Origin: Planctomycetota bacterium
Lineage (GTDB): Bacteria; Planctomycetota; UBA1135; GCA-002686595
Length of the DNA: 64,000 nucleotides
NCBI GenBank assembly: GCA_028278425.1
Contig: JANQEJ010000221.1
Location: 1-64,000, forward strand
Reading direction: 5' to 3'
This document shows positions 1 to 11,225 of the stretch, piece after piece. Made by a program: the position numbers and the translations under genes. Position 1 is the stretch's first letter, and every line of letters begins with the position of its first letter. The notes below the pieces were generated by a model. That model did no database searches, was not told where the DNA came from, and saw only the letters and a program-made list of their open reading frames with translations.

Positions 1-321
1 CTTCGCTCGCTCCGCGGGACGTCACCCCGGAAGAGCCGATGACCGCCGCCTTCGGCGGCTGACGGACAGGCTCGCTCCGCTCGCGGTCCTCACGCGTCAA
101 AGCGGCCCGAGGACGGGCCACTTTTCCGCGGGCTCGCGCCTGCGCGCTCGCGGGGCGGCGCTGAGGGAAGCATCGACGCCGGCAAACACGCCCGCACCTC
201 CGTCCCGAACGGAGTCGAGCGCCGCCCCTTCCGCATGAGAGACCGCGGCGAGGGCGTTACCGAAGGTGCCGCAGCGACCCCGGGCGACCGTCACGGCCCC
301 GCTGGGGGGTAGACTGCCTAG
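1..321. other. Intergenic or left-edge region without a supported gene
   Basis: I see no convincing gene here. Open frames exist on both strands, as expected at this GC content, but none has a recognisable product. A short perfect hairpin (GCCGCC-TTC-GGCGGC) lies near 46-60, and GCTCGCTCCGC occurs twice, near 4 and 71. There is no T-tract after the hairpin, so a terminator is not supported. The right end carries the likely promoter of the radical SAM gene that follows. Confidence 0.5.
310..315 (+). promoter_or_regulatory. Candidate -10 box (TAGACT) for a leaderless transcript
   Basis: TAGACT ends six bases before the GTG start at 322, so transcription would begin at or next to the start codon. 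No Shine-Dalgarno sequence is present. The same arrangement recurs before several other genes in this window. No convincing -35 is seen. Confidence 0.45.
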
Positions 322-1728
322 GTGAAGGTCGTCCTCGTCAATCCGCCGAGCCCGCCCGAGTTCCGCGTCAGCCGCGGGCTGATGGGCGGCTTCGGCATGG
401 CGGTCAACCCGGACCTCCTCTACCCGCCGATCGAGCTGGCGCACGCCGCCGCCGTCCTCGAGGAGGACGGGCACGAGGTCGCGATCTACGACGCCGACGC
501 GGTCGGCGCGGACGTGGACGCGGCCCTGGCGGCGGTCGTGGCGCTCTCGCCCGACCTCGTGTGTATGGACTCCTCGAGCACGTCGCTCGATCAGGACCTC
601 ACGCTCGCGCGCCGCATCCGCGCGGCGACGAAGAAGCCGCTCGCGATCCTGGGCAGCCAGGTGACCTACACGCCGGGCGAGATCTTCGCCGACGACAACG
701 TCGACTGCGTCGTGCGCGGCGAGCCCGAATACACCCTGCGCGACGTCGCGCGCCGCGCGGCGGCCGGCGAGGGCTTCGCCGGCGTGGCCGGCGTGACGTG
801 GCGGCGGGACGACGGCGAGATCGTGCACGAGGCGGAGCGCGAGAAGATCGAGGACCTCGACGCGCTGCCGCTGCCGGCGCGGCACCTCTTGGACAACGCG
901 GCGTATCACTTCCCCGGGCTCGACGGCCCGGTGACGACCGTCAAGTCGTCGCGCGGTTGCCCGCTCGACTGCTCGTTCTGCGGCTACACGCTGGCGCAGG
1001 GGCTGCGCTTCCGCTTCCGCTCGCCCGAGCACGTCGTGCGCGAGCTCGTCGACCTGCACAAGAACCACGGTTTGCGCCACGTCGTGTTCCGCGACCCGAT
1101 CTTCACGACGCGCAAGGACCGGGTCAGCGCGATCTGCGACGGGATCCTCGCCGAGGGGCTCGACCTGGAGTGGCAGTGCGAGACCGCGATCAAGTGTCTC
1201 GACCGTCCCGTGCTCGAGCGCATGGCGGCCGCCGGCTGCAAGCACATCTCGCTCGGCGTCGAGTCCGGCAACCGGGAGATCCAGAGGAAGCACTGCGGCA
1301 ACAAGCTCAACGACCACGCGAAGGCCGAGCAGGTCTTCCGCGACTGCCAGGAGCTCGGCATCGAGACCCGTGCCTTCTGCATGATCGGCTTCCCCGAGGA
1401 GACGCCCGCGATGGTCGAGGAGACCTTTCGCCTGGTCGAGCGCCTCGATCCCGACCAGGTGCAGTTCTGCGCGGTGACGGCGTACCCGGGGACGCCGCTC
1501 TACAAGCTCCTGCGCGGCGAGCGCGAGCTCGACTACGCCGCGATGACGGGCTTCCAGGCGCTCGAGGGCAACGAGTACATGAGCGCCGAGGAGATCACCG
1601 CCCGCATCAAGGAGGGCTACCGCCGCTTCTACCTGCGGCCGCGCCGCATCGCGCGCGAGCTCAAGAGCCCGGTCCGGCTCGCGGGCAAGGTGGCGCGCTA
1701 TTTCACGCTGTTCCGACGGCGGGCCTGA
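322..1728 (+). CDS. B12-binding radical SAM protein
   Basis: A 468-residue protein with the two-domain layout of cobalamin-dependent radical SAM enzymes. The N-terminal Rossmann-like B12-binding domain (about residues 1-150) opens with VLVNPPSPP. The radical SAM core has the CxxxCxxC 4Fe-4S cluster motif at C213, C217 and C220. SAM-contact segments such as KHISLGVESG and a GFPEET loop follow. Family members methylate or rearrange unactivated carbons on lipids, cofactors and natural products; the substrate cannot be told from sequence. The GTG start has no Shine-Dalgarno but a TAGACT box six bases upstream. The gene stands alone, convergent with the lipoprotein gene that follows. A second member of the family closes the polysaccharide locus at 29232. 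The family call is firm, the reaction unknown. Confidence 0.9.
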   Translation: MKVVLVNPPSPPEFRVSRGLMGGFGMAVNPDLLYPPIELAHAAAVLEEDGHEVAIYDADAVGADVDAALAAVVALSPDLVCMDSSSTSLDQDLTLARRIRAATKKPLAILGSQVTYTPGEIFADDNVDCVVRGEPEYTLRDVARRAAAGEGFAGVAGVTWRRDDGEIVHEAEREKIEDLDALPLPARHLLDNAAYHFPGLDGPVTTVKSSRGCPLDCSFCGYTLAQGLRFRFRSPEHVVRELVDLHKNHGLRHVVFRDPIFTTRKDRVSAICDGILAEGLDLEWQCETAIKCLDRPVLERMAAAGCKHISLGVESGNREIQRKHCGNKLNDHAKAEQVFRDCQELGIETRAFCMIGFPEETPAMVEETFRLVERLDPDQVQFCAVTAYPGTPLYKLLRGERELDYAAMTGFQALEGNEYMSAEEITARIKEGYRRFYLRPRRIARELKSPVRLAGKVARYFTLFRRRA

Positions 1729-1740
1729 GAAAGGAAAGCG

Positions 1741-1772
1741 CCGCGGACCCCGGTTTTCACCGAGGCCCGCGG
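1741..1772. terminator. Possible bidirectional hairpin between convergent genes
   Basis: An imperfect inverted repeat (CGCGGACCCCGG pairing with CCGAGGCCCGCG around a TTTTCA loop, about 10 of 12 pairs) lies just after the radical SAM stop, in the 193-bp gap between two convergent genes. There is no T-run, so intrinsic termination is only a possibility. Confidence 0.3.
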
Positions 1773-1921
1773 CCGTGTTCCCGGGACAGGAGCTCCGCCG
1801 TCAGACGGGCATCTCCTCCGATCTCTGTCCCGGACCGATCCGGAGGGTGGACGGCCCTTCCCTCCTTCTCAGCATCTCCTCTGTCACTCCTCCTTCTCGT
1901 CTCCTCCCTGCTCGCAACGTG

Positions 1922-3658
1922 TTAGTCGACCTCGATCCTGGACTCGACCTGGTAGGCCAGGACCTCGTTGTCGTTGCCGGTGCCGATGCCGTGCACGCCG
2001 ACCTGGATCTCCTCGCCGGGCAGCAGCGTCCCGAAGAGGTTGAAGAAGTCGGCCTGGGTCGTGGCCGCGCCGACGAAGGCGCAGTCGGGCGCGATCAGCG
2101 CGCCGACGACGGGATGGCGGTCGCCGAAGGGGCGCGCGCCGCCGGACTGAACCGCCTCGAAGGCCCCGGCGACGGGGAACGGGACCACGTCGCGCCCGAT
2201 GTAGCGCCCCGGAAGGACGCGCACGCGGGACGCCGTGATCAGCGGCGTGTCGGGCGGCCCGGTGAGGTCGCCGGCGATCTGCACCTTCACGTCCGCGCGC
2301 AGGTCGGTCGCCTGCAGCGCCGGGCGGTGGGGGAGGTGCAGGAAGAACGACGCGCTCGTGAGATCCACGGTCACGTCGGTGGTCTCGCTCTCCACCTGCC
2401 CGGTGGCGATGCCGTAGGTGCTGGGCGCGAGGCGGCAGACGACCGACGCCGGCAGCCCCGAGGCGTCGACGACGCGCGCGTCGAAGAGCGGCTGCGTCAG
2501 GATGTCGACGCTGTCCGCGGGGAACGGCTCGGCTGTGAAGTCCTGGAAGCGGACCTTGACGCGCTGTCCGAGCGCGAGCGCGGCGGAGGTCGCGACGCCG
2601 TTGCCGTCGACGAAGAACGGCGTGGCCGGGTCGTAGGACACCGTCACGCTCTTCGGGTCGCCGAGGCCGGTCAGGAGCGGGTCGGCGACGGTCGTGCCCT
2701 GCTCGACCTCGTGCAGCGCGAGCTCGAAGAACCCCGGCGCGGTGAGGTCGACGACCGAACCCTCGATCTTGACGCGCGAGTCCGCTGCGGCGCCGGCCTG
2801 CTGGTCCTCGACGTTGCAGCGCATCGCGTGGAGCGTCCCGTCGGCCTCGAGCGAGCCGCGGACCTCGAGCAGCGTCGTGCCGGGGGTCAGGTCGGCGAAG
2901 AACGCCGCCGGGCTGCCGAAGGGCGAGCCGTCCTGGTGGCCGAGGAAGACGGCGGGATCGAGCTCGACCGTGACGTTGCGCGCGGGCACGAGGACGTCGT
3001 CGTCGACGTACGCCTCCATGCCGAACGAGAAGTTGGCCGGATCCGTGGAGCTGACGACGCCCTTCACCTCGTCGAGCTCCACCGCGGCCGGCGCGGCGCC
3101 GGTGGCGGTGCCGGACGGCTGGAAGCCGAGCACGTCGGGGAAGAGCTGCCCCTTGAGCGAGGTCTCGAGGTCGAGGTCGACCGCGACGCAGCCGTGGCCG
3201 TCGGTCAGGTCCAGCGGCTCGGTCAGGGCGACCGTGAGCTTCTTCGCGAGCGTGATCACCGGCACGTCGGCGCCGTCCTTGGCGCGCGCCTCGACGGACT
3301 GGCCGTCGAAGGTCACCTCGACGTGGGTCCACACGCGGCGGCCGACGTCCGCGCTGCCGCAGAGCGCGTAGCGGTCGCGCAGGCCGAGGAACTCGACGGG
3401 GAGGGGGGCGAGGATCAGGTTGGCGGACAGGTCGCCGTTGCCGTCCACGAGGTGGAGGCGGTCGATCACGGCGGTGAACGAGGCCAGCTCCTGGGAGGGC
3501 GTGTCCTGGATCAGGAGGTCGACGTTGCTCGTCGGCTCCGACCCGCCGCCGGAGGACCCGGAGCAGCCCGCCGCGAGGGCGAGTCCGAGGGCCAGGCCGA
3601 GGGCCGTTTTCTCGTGGATGCGGGTGCGGGCGAGCTTGAGGACTTTGGGGGCGAACAT
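1922..3658 (-). CDS. DUF4382/DUF5666-type secreted lipoprotein
   Basis: A 578-residue predicted lipoprotein. I chose the ATG at 3658 because GAGGAG sits seven bases upstream and a classic export signal follows: basic N-terminus, a hydrophobic LGLALGLALAAG stretch, then the lipobox cysteine and a Gly/Ser-rich linker. The first mature segment (VDLLIQDTPS, then VIDRLHLVDGNGD) resembles DUF4382. Later segments with the G-x-V-x-S-x-D pattern (for example GVVSSTDPANFSFGM) resemble repeated DUF5666 beta domains. These families are of unknown function, found on the surface or in the periplasm of many Gram-negative bacteria. No catalytic motif is visible. The promoter must lie in the 161-bp divergent gap shared with the acetyl-CoA synthetase gene. 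Localisation is well supported; domain names are from pattern memory. Confidence 0.7.
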   Translation of the reverse strand: MFAPKVLKLARTRIHEKTALGLALGLALAAGCSGSSGGGSEPTSNVDLLIQDTPSQELASFTAVIDRLHLVDGNGDLSANLILAPLPVEFLGLRDRYALCGSADVGRRVWTHVEVTFDGQSVEARAKDGADVPVITLAKKLTVALTEPLDLTDGHGCVAVDLDLETSLKGQLFPDVLGFQPSGTATGAAPAAVELDEVKGVVSSTDPANFSFGMEAYVDDDVLVPARNVTVELDPAVFLGHQDGSPFGSPAAFFADLTPGTTLLEVRGSLEADGTLHAMRCNVEDQQAGAAADSRVKIEGSVVDLTAPGFFELALHEVEQGTTVADPLLTGLGDPKSVTVSYDPATPFFVDGNGVATSAALALGQRVKVRFQDFTAEPFPADSVDILTQPLFDARVVDASGLPASVVCRLAPSTYGIATGQVESETTDVTVDLTSASFFLHLPHRPALQATDLRADVKVQIAGDLTGPPDTPLITASRVRVLPGRYIGRDVVPFPVAGAFEAVQSGGARPFGDRHPVVGALIAPDCAFVGAATTQADFFNLFGTLLPGEEIQVGVHGIGTGNDNEVLAYQVESRIEVD

Positions 3659-3819
3659 AATTCTCCTCGGGCGGCATCCCGGCGGTGGGACTCCGGGACG
3701 CCTCTGTTTCGGAATCCTGTGGCCAGACTTGAGCCCATCCCCAACTTTCGGTGCCCGCGGCCACACCACGGGCGCCGGGGGGCCTCTGCCGCTAACCTGG
3801 GCGCGACTTAGGAGGAGCC

Positions 3820-5766
<1,947 letters not shown>

Positions 5767-5775
5767 CGCCCGCCG

Positions 5776-7209
5776 TCAGCTCCCCTTCAGCACGAGCACC
5801 GCGAAGTCCGGCGGGCCGCGGACCTCGGTCGCGTACGCTCCCTCGAGCGCCGCGCACAGCGCGTCCATGTAGTCGCAGATCTCCGCGCGGACGGCGCAGT
5901 CGGCGCGGTAGCTCCGGTCGACCGCCACGGCGTGCCCCTCGCTGACGAAACGCTCCACCGACGGCAGGACTCGCGCGACGAAGGCCTCGGGCGCGTCGTC
6001 CGCAACGGCGGCGGCCGTGATCTCGCGCCACAGGTTGATCTGGCGCGTCGCCGGGACCAGGTCGGCGACGCTCTGGAGGCGGAAGTCCGCCGACACGAGG
6101 ATGCCGCCGTCGGGGAGCGCCGCGCGGATCGCCGCGGCGCGCTCTTGCCGCCGCGCGTCGAGCTCGTCCTGGCGTTCGCTCAGGATGAGCCCGCTCCCCA
6201 TCCACGCCTGGACCGCCGCGAGCGGCAGGAGCAGGAGGCGCGCCTTGCCCGCCGCGGCGGCGAGGCGGCACGCGCCGGCCGCGAGGACCGGCGCCGTCGC
6301 GAGGAGGTACCCGCCGCCGTTCGGGTCGCCGAAGACGAAGAGCACGAAGAGGACGTGGGGGACGACCCACGCCAGGAAGAGCACGAGCTCCCGGCGCGAC
6401 GCGAACGCGGCGATCAGCGCCGCCGCGCCGAGGAATCCGTACGGCCGGAGGCAGCCGTTCCAGAGCAGGCGAAAGCTCGGCTCGCCGTCGAAGAGGCGCG
6501 CGACGAGCCCGGCGTTGCTCAGCTCTCCCGCGCCGTGGCCGATCGCCTTGAGCACCGCCGCCAGGACCGCGCCGACGGCGAGCCCGGCGGCGGCGGCGCC
6601 GGTGGTCACCGCCGCCTCGCGCCGCGTCGCGCCGGCGCCGAGGGCGAGGAGGATCCAGCCCGGGAGGAGCAAAGGGCTCGACTCGTGCGCGAGGTAGGCC
6701 GCGCACGGGACCGCGCCGACGACGAAGGAGCGCAGCGCCGCGCGTTCGCGCGGCGCGCCTGACAGCGCGAGCATCCCGGCCGCCACGACCGCGCCCTGAA
6801 GCACGTGAATCTCGATCGTCGTCGCGAAGAACCACACCGCGGGGGCCGTCGCGGTCAGGAGCGCGGCGAGGAGCGCCGAGACGAGCGAACCGCTCGCTCG
6901 CAGCCCGGCGAGAAAGACCGCCGACACCAGCACGGCGCCGGAGAGCACCGAGACGGCGAGGCACGCGTCGTTCGGGCCGTCGAAGAGAGCCGTCGCGAGC
7001 GCCGCGCGCGCGAGCGGCAGGTAGAGCGTGTGGCGCCACACCGGAAGCTCGCCGAGCTCGCTGGCCCGGTCGACCGTCGCGAGGAGCTGGTACCCGTCGC
7101 CGTAGAGCCAGGCCTGGCGCGTGAACCAGAACGCCGCGGCCACCGCGGCGAACACCAGAAGCGCCCAGGCGCCGTCCCTCCGGCTTGCGGCGCCCGAGGG
7201 CCCGCTCAT
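5776..7209 (-). CDS. Polytopic membrane protein, possibly GT-C glycosyltransferase-like
   Basis: A 477-residue integral membrane protein with about nine to ten hydrophobic segments across the first 330 residues and a soluble C-terminal domain of about 140 residues. A short acidic motif after the first membrane helix (YGDGYQLL) sits where GT-C glycosyltransferases and DUF2723-type proteins place their catalytic aspartate, so a lipid-linked sugar transferase is the best guess. I do not recognise a specific family. The ATG at 7209 overlaps the stop codon of the upstream epimerase (ATGA), so the two are co-transcribed and probably translationally coupled. The gene ends 10 bp from the convergent acsA stop. 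Confidence 0.6.
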   Translation of the reverse strand: MSGPSGAASRRDGAWALLVFAAVAAAFWFTRQAWLYGDGYQLLATVDRASELGELPVWRHTLYLPLARAALATALFDGPNDACLAVSVLSGAVLVSAVFLAGLRASGSLVSALLAALLTATAPAVWFFATTIEIHVLQGAVVAAGMLALSGAPRERAALRSFVVGAVPCAAYLAHESSPLLLPGWILLALGAGATRREAAVTTGAAAAGLAVGAVLAAVLKAIGHGAGELSNAGLVARLFDGEPSFRLLWNGCLRPYGFLGAAALIAAFASRRELVLFLAWVVPHVLFVLFVFGDPNGGGYLLATAPVLAAGACRLAAAAGKARLLLLPLAAVQAWMGSGLILSERQDELDARRQERAAAIRAALPDGGILVSADFRLQSVADLVPATRQINLWREITAAAVADDAPEAFVARVLPSVERFVSEGHAVAVDRSYRADCAVRAEICDYMDALCAALEGAYATEVRGPPDFAVLVLKGS

Positions 7210-8138
7210 GTCTCGTCCCGTTCCTCGCGCCACCAGTCCCCCTCGGCGACCTGGCGGATCCCCTCCGCGTAGGTGCGCGGGTGCCAGTCCAGCTCGTACA
7301 CGGCGTTGGAGATGTCGTGCTGGTGGTGCAGGGTGAAGTAGGCCGACGCGCGCCGCTCCTTCGTGACGTCGGTGAAGATCCCCTTGAGGAAGATCAGCTT
7401 GTCGACGAGCTTCTTCGACACGTTGCGGCGCTTCACGCCGCCGCCGGTGGCCGCGATCGTGAGGTCGACGAACTCGTTGTAGGGGATGCCCTCCGGCCCG
7501 GCGAGCTCGTACATGCAGTCCACGCCGCGGTCGAAGTCGAAGAACTTGATCACCGCGTCGACCACGTCCTCCACGTGCACCGGGTTGATCATGGACTTGC
7601 CGCTGTGGGGGACCCACAGCGTGCCCTTCTTGCGCGCGCACTGCCGCAGGAGCGGCGCGGTGTGGCGGTGGTCGCCCACACCGTAAACCAGCGTCGGCCG
7701 GAAGGAGGCCCATTCGATGCCCGAGCCCTTGATGATCTTCTCCTGGATGCGCTTCGTGTCGCGGTAGTAGCTGTAGACCGGCGCGCCGATCACCGCGGAG
7801 GAGATCACCCAGAAATGCACGTCCGGCGCCGAGCGCTTCGCCTCCGCGATCAGGTTCTCGGTGCCGCCCACGTTGACCGCGCGCATCGCCTCTTCCTCGA
7901 TGTGGTCGTGGGCGCTGGCCAGGTGGAGGATCAGGTCGCAGCCCTCGAGAAACCCGGCGAGGCTCGCCGCGTCCGTCAGGTCGCCGACGTGCACCTCGCA
8001 GGGCTTCTCCTCCGGGTGCTCGACGGCTTCTTCGCGGCCCGGGCGGCAGAGGACGCGCACGTCGTGCTCCTCGCGGGCCATCCCGCGGACCATGTAGCGG
8101 CCGATGAAGCCGGTGGCGCCTGTGATCGCGATGCGCAA
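7206..8138 (-). CDS. NAD-dependent epimerase/dehydratase (extended SDR)
   Basis: A 310-residue short-chain dehydrogenase of the extended, nucleotide-sugar-epimerase type. It opens with the NAD-binding motif GATGFIG at residues 7-13. The catalytic pair is Y125-x3-K129 with an upstream serine (S113/S114). The TTG start is fixed by homology of the first strand (RIAITGATG) and by a TAGAAT box exactly six bases upstream, implying a leaderless message. That box overlaps the stop codon of the preceding spermidine-synthase-like gene. The downstream membrane protein overlaps by 4 bp. The likely role is modification of a nucleotide sugar or lipid-linked sugar used by the downstream membrane protein; the substrate is not deducible. 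Confidence 0.85.
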   Translation of the reverse strand: MRIAITGATGFIGRYMVRGMAREEHDVRVLCRPGREEAVEHPEEKPCEVHVGDLTDAASLAGFLEGCDLILHLASAHDHIEEEAMRAVNVGGTENLIAEAKRSAPDVHFWVISSAVIGAPVYSYYRDTKRIQEKIIKGSGIEWASFRPTLVYGVGDHRHTAPLLRQCARKKGTLWVPHSGKSMINPVHVEDVVDAVIKFFDFDRGVDCMYELAGPEGIPYNEFVDLTIAATGGGVKRRNVSKKLVDKLIFLKGIFTDVTKERRASAYFTLHHQHDISNAVYELDWHPRTYAEGIRQVAEGDWWREERDET

Positions 8139-8144
8139 GCGGGG

Positions 8145-8150
8145 ATTCTA
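8145..8150 (-). promoter_or_regulatory. Candidate -10 box (TAGAAT) overlapping the upstream stop codon
   Basis: On the minus strand TAGAAT ends six bases before the TTG start at 8138. Its first three bases are also the TAG stop of the gene at 8148-10499, so the promoter would be embedded in the end of that coding sequence. The -35 region is weak. Confidence 0.45.
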
Positions 8151-10499
8151 ATCGCCGGCCTCGACCGGAGGCAGGGCGAGGAGCTCCTCGCCGTAGATGC
8201 GCGCCGCCTCGGTCCGGCCCTGCGGCTCGCGCTCGAGGAAGCGGTCGAGGCAGGCGCGCACCTCGAGGGCGCGCGGCCGGCTCCCCGGCGGAAGCCGGTC
8301 CACGAACTCGCGCCGCCCGGCCCACCGGAGCGCCGCGTGGCTGTACCCGGCGAGGAAGCTCTTCGGCGCGCGGAACTCGAGCACGGGGCGGTCCTCGACC
8401 ATCGGCTCGGCGTCGCCGGCGAACGCGCGCAGGCTCGGGTCGTCGGCCACCTGGAGCGCGGCGAGCTCGGTCGCGCTCCGGATCCCGGCCTCGGCCAGGC
8501 CGCGGCGGACGCCCGCGGCCAGCGGGCGGCTCCACCAGCCCGCGAGGCCCGCGGGCGGGTCGTTCCAGCCGACGAGCGCCAGGTCGTACGCGGTGAGCCA
8601 GGCCGCGGTCCCGGGGAAGGCCGCGCACCACGTCGCGACAACGGTGCGCACGTCCTCGTCCGAGAGCTGGTACAGCGGCAGCCACTGCGAGGCGATCCCG
8701 CCCGGCGCGAGGTGGGCGGCCATGCGCGCGAAGTGCTCGCGCGCGTAGAGGTCGCTCGACCCGCGCGTCCACGGGTGGATCGGGTCGGAGGTCACCAGGT
8801 CGTACTGGGCGTCGGTCGTCAGCAGATGGTGGCGGCCGTCGCCTGCGATCAGGTTCACACGCGGGTCGTCGTGCAGCCCGCCGTTCCACTCCGCGAAGCT
8901 GCGCGCGGCCTCGATGACCGCCGGCGAGATCTCGACGACGTCGAGCCGCTCGAGCGCCGGCAGGTCGAGCAGCGACCCGGCGGTCATGCCCGTGCCGAGC
9001 CCGATGACGAGCGCGCTCTTCACCTCGCCGTGAAGCGTCCCCGGCACGTGCCCGAGCAACCGCTGTAACCGCAGGTCGACCGGCGCGGTCGAGGCGACCA
9101 CCTTGCCGTTCACGCGCAGCGCGCGCACGGTGCGCTCGTCCTCGCGTACGTCGGTCACGGTCGCCGTCGCCTGCACGCCGACTTCGTGCGCCACGAGACC
9201 CTCCGGAGTTCCGCTCGCGAGCGCGAAGCCCTGCACGATCCCGGCGGAGATCCAGAGGCCGGCCAGGAGCGGGATTCGTCCCCGCGCCAGGGGGACGGCG
9301 GCGACGGCCGAGACCAAGAGGCCGGCGCGCACCGCGGTGGCGGCGCCGAGCGGGAGGAGGAGAAACGTCCCGATCAACGCGCCGAGCGTGGCGCCGAGCG
9401 TGTTGACCGCGTAGACGCGCGCGAGCAGGGGTTCCCGGGCCGTCTCGGGGTCGTCCTCCACGAGCACCGCCACGACGGCCGGGAGCGCCGCGCCGAAGGC
9501 CATCGCGGGCAGGAGCAAGGCGAAGACGGCCAGGAACGCGTGGCTCATCCAGAGCTGCAGCGCGCCGCCACCCTCGAGGAAGATGTTCCCGAGCGGCGCC
9601 CCGAGCGGCTCGCCCACCTTGAGGCGCAGGACGCAAAGCCCGCCGAAGGCGAGGAGCGGCGCGAGCGCCGCCGCGCGGAAGAGGACGGCGCGCGGTCCAC
9701 CCTCGGTTCCCGCTTCGGCCAACCAACCCGCCGCCAGGCGGCTCCCGACGCCGATGCCGAGAAGGTACACCGCGAGCACGATCGCGAAGGCGTAGACCGA
9801 AGCGCCGGTGAGCGTGATCAGGATGCGCACCATGGCGACCTCGTACGCCAGGCTGGCGAAGCCGAGCAGGAGCGGCACCGCGAGCAAGGGGCTCCAGCGC
9901 GCGCGCCCCGCGGAGGTCGCCGCCGCCGCGGCCGGCGCCGCCGCGAGCGAGAGCGCGAGCACGCCCGCGCCGAGGTCGAGGAACGCCGCCGCGACGACGG
10001 CACCGGTCAGCCCCAGCGCCGGCATCAGCGCGAACGGCGCGAGCAGCGCGCCGAGCGCCGCGCCGAGCGTGTTCGTCCCGTAGAAGCGCGACGTGTCCGC
10101 GCCCGCCTCCGCCGCCGAGCGGATCGCGAGCCGGCCCATGACCGGAAACGTGCCTCCCATCGCGAGCGTCGGCACGAGCAGAAAGCCGGCGGCGACGCCG
10201 ACCCGCGCGGCGGTCGACGCGACCGGGGCCAGGGCCGCGAGCACGAAGGGCGACGCGAGCGTCCAGGCGAAGATCACCGCCTCGAGGGCGAGGAACAGGC
10301 GCCGCGGGTCGCGCGCGCGGCGCGCGGTAGCGCCGAGAAGGAGCGCGCCGGCGCCGAGCCCGACCAGGAACACGCCGAGCACGATCCCGGTTCCGGCGGC
10401 GTCGCTCCCCAGGAGCCGGCCGAGGAGCCGCGACCAGACCACTTCCTCGACGAGCGCGGCCGCGCCCGAGAGGAAGAAGACGACGTCGCTCTTTCGCAC
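8148..10499 (-). CDS. MFS-like membrane domain fused to spermidine synthase-like domain
   Basis: A 783-residue fusion. About residues 1-430 form a transporter-like domain of 10-12 hydrophobic helices. Residues from about 470 on form a spermidine/spermine synthase-type Rossmann domain. The latter shows the nucleotide-binding motif VIGLGTGMTAGS near residue 495, an acidic residue ending the next strand (VVEISP), GDGRHHLL and DLVTSDPIHPW, all in family order. Such fusions are widespread in Proteobacteria, Planctomycetes and related groups. They are usually annotated as spermidine synthase, although polyamine synthesis has seldom been shown. The GTG start abuts a divergent phosphorylase gene only 20 bp away. 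TATTCT at 10509-10514 could serve as its -10. Confidence 0.85.
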   Translation of the reverse strand: MRKSDVVFFLSGAAALVEEVVWSRLLGRLLGSDAAGTGIVLGVFLVGLGAGALLLGATARRARDPRRLFLALEAVIFAWTLASPFVLAALAPVASTAARVGVAAGFLLVPTLAMGGTFPVMGRLAIRSAAEAGADTSRFYGTNTLGAALGALLAPFALMPALGLTGAVVAAAFLDLGAGVLALSLAAAPAAAAATSAGRARWSPLLAVPLLLGFASLAYEVAMVRILITLTGASVYAFAIVLAVYLLGIGVGSRLAAGWLAEAGTEGGPRAVLFRAAALAPLLAFGGLCVLRLKVGEPLGAPLGNIFLEGGGALQLWMSHAFLAVFALLLPAMAFGAALPAVVAVLVEDDPETAREPLLARVYAVNTLGATLGALIGTFLLLPLGAATAVRAGLLVSAVAAVPLARGRIPLLAGLWISAGIVQGFALASGTPEGLVAHEVGVQATATVTDVREDERTVRALRVNGKVVASTAPVDLRLQRLLGHVPGTLHGEVKSALVIGLGTGMTAGSLLDLPALERLDVVEISPAVIEAARSFAEWNGGLHDDPRVNLIAGDGRHHLLTTDAQYDLVTSDPIHPWTRGSSDLYAREHFARMAAHLAPGGIASQWLPLYQLSDEDVRTVVATWCAAFPGTAAWLTAYDLALVGWNDPPAGLAGWWSRPLAAGVRRGLAEAGIRSATELAALQVADDPSLRAFAGDAEPMVEDRPVLEFRAPKSFLAGYSHAALRWAGRREFVDRLPPGSRPRALEVRACLDRFLEREPQGRTEAARIYGEELLALPPVEAGD

Positions 10500-10519
10500 G
10501 CGCGCGGCAGAATAGCCGA

Positions 10520-11200
10520 ATGGAAGCGCGCGCGGAAAACGGCGGGGCCTACGGGGTTTTGTGCGCGCTCGCCGCGGAGCTCGGCGGGCTGGCCGAGCGA
10601 GAGCGCGCCCGGCGCGACGTCCACGGGCTCGCGCTGCTCGAGCTCGACCTCGGCGGGGACGCGCAGGTCCTGGCCGCGGTCGGCGGAGTCGGAAAGGTCC
10701 GCGCCGCCCGCGCGGCGACGGCGCTCATCCACGCCGGAGCGCGGCGCGGGCTCCTCGTGGTCGGCGTGTGCGGGGGGCTCGTGCGGTCGCTCGCGCCGGG
10801 CGACTTCCTCCACGCCGAACGCGCCGTCCAGGCGGACCTCGCGGTCCGCGAGGGGCGCGAGGTGGCGGCCGACGCAGGGCTTTTCGCCGCCTGGCGGGGC
10901 GTCGCACCCGGCGCCGCGGGTTGGCTCCTGACCGCCGACCGCCCCGTGCTGAACCCCTGGCGGCGCCTGCGCCTCGCGCGCGCCTTCGCCGGCCCGTGCG
11001 CCGCGGACATGGAGACCGCGGCGGCGGCGTCGGTGGCGGAGCTCTCCGGCGTCCCCTGGGCGGCGCTGCGCGCGGTGACCGACGGCGCGGGCTTCGGCGC
11101 GGCGGCCGGTTTTCGGAAGAACTTTCCGGGACAGGCCGGCCGCGCGGCGGACACGGTCCCTACGCTTCTGGAAGCCCTCGGCGGCGCCGGAAGCCCCTAA
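10520..11200 (+). CDS. Purine/nucleoside phosphorylase-family protein
   Basis: A 226-residue protein of the PNP/UDP phosphorylase superfamily, which includes MTA/SAH nucleosidase, futalosine hydrolase and hopanoid-associated phosphorylases. Visible motifs are GGVGKVRAA, the glycine-rich phosphate-binding segment VGVCGGL and ADMETAA near residue 160, where the glutamate contacts the ribose. RAVTDGAG follows near the C-terminus, with the acidic residue near the purine. It probably splits a nucleoside to base plus ribose, or a related lipid-linked ribose. The exact substrate is uncertain. The start has CAGAAT six bases upstream, close to the leaderless pattern seen elsewhere. It lies 53 bp before the sugar transferase gene, so a shared transcript is possible. 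Confidence 0.75.
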   Translation: MEARAENGGAYGVLCALAAELGGLAERERARRDVHGLALLELDLGGDAQVLAAVGGVGKVRAARAATALIHAGARRGLLVVGVCGGLVRSLAPGDFLHAERAVQADLAVREGREVAADAGLFAAWRGVAPGAAGWLLTADRPVLNPWRRLRLARAFAGPCAADMETAAAASVAELSGVPWAALRAVTDGAGFGAAAGFRKNFPGQAGRAADTVPTLLEALGGAGSP

Positions 11201-11225
11201 GGGCTGCAAGCCTCGAATCCCGACC

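Noticed and set aside
97..1317. A 406-codon minus-strand frame opposite the first radical SAM gene
   Set aside because: Low-complexity Arg/Ala/Val composition, no family resemblance, and complete overlap with a clear enzyme gene.
5776..9726. A single 1316-codon open frame on the minus strand
   Set aside because: Only its last 477 codons, from 7209, make a sensible membrane protein. The rest is an Arg/Pro/Ala-rich shadow of the epimerase and polyamine-synthase genes.
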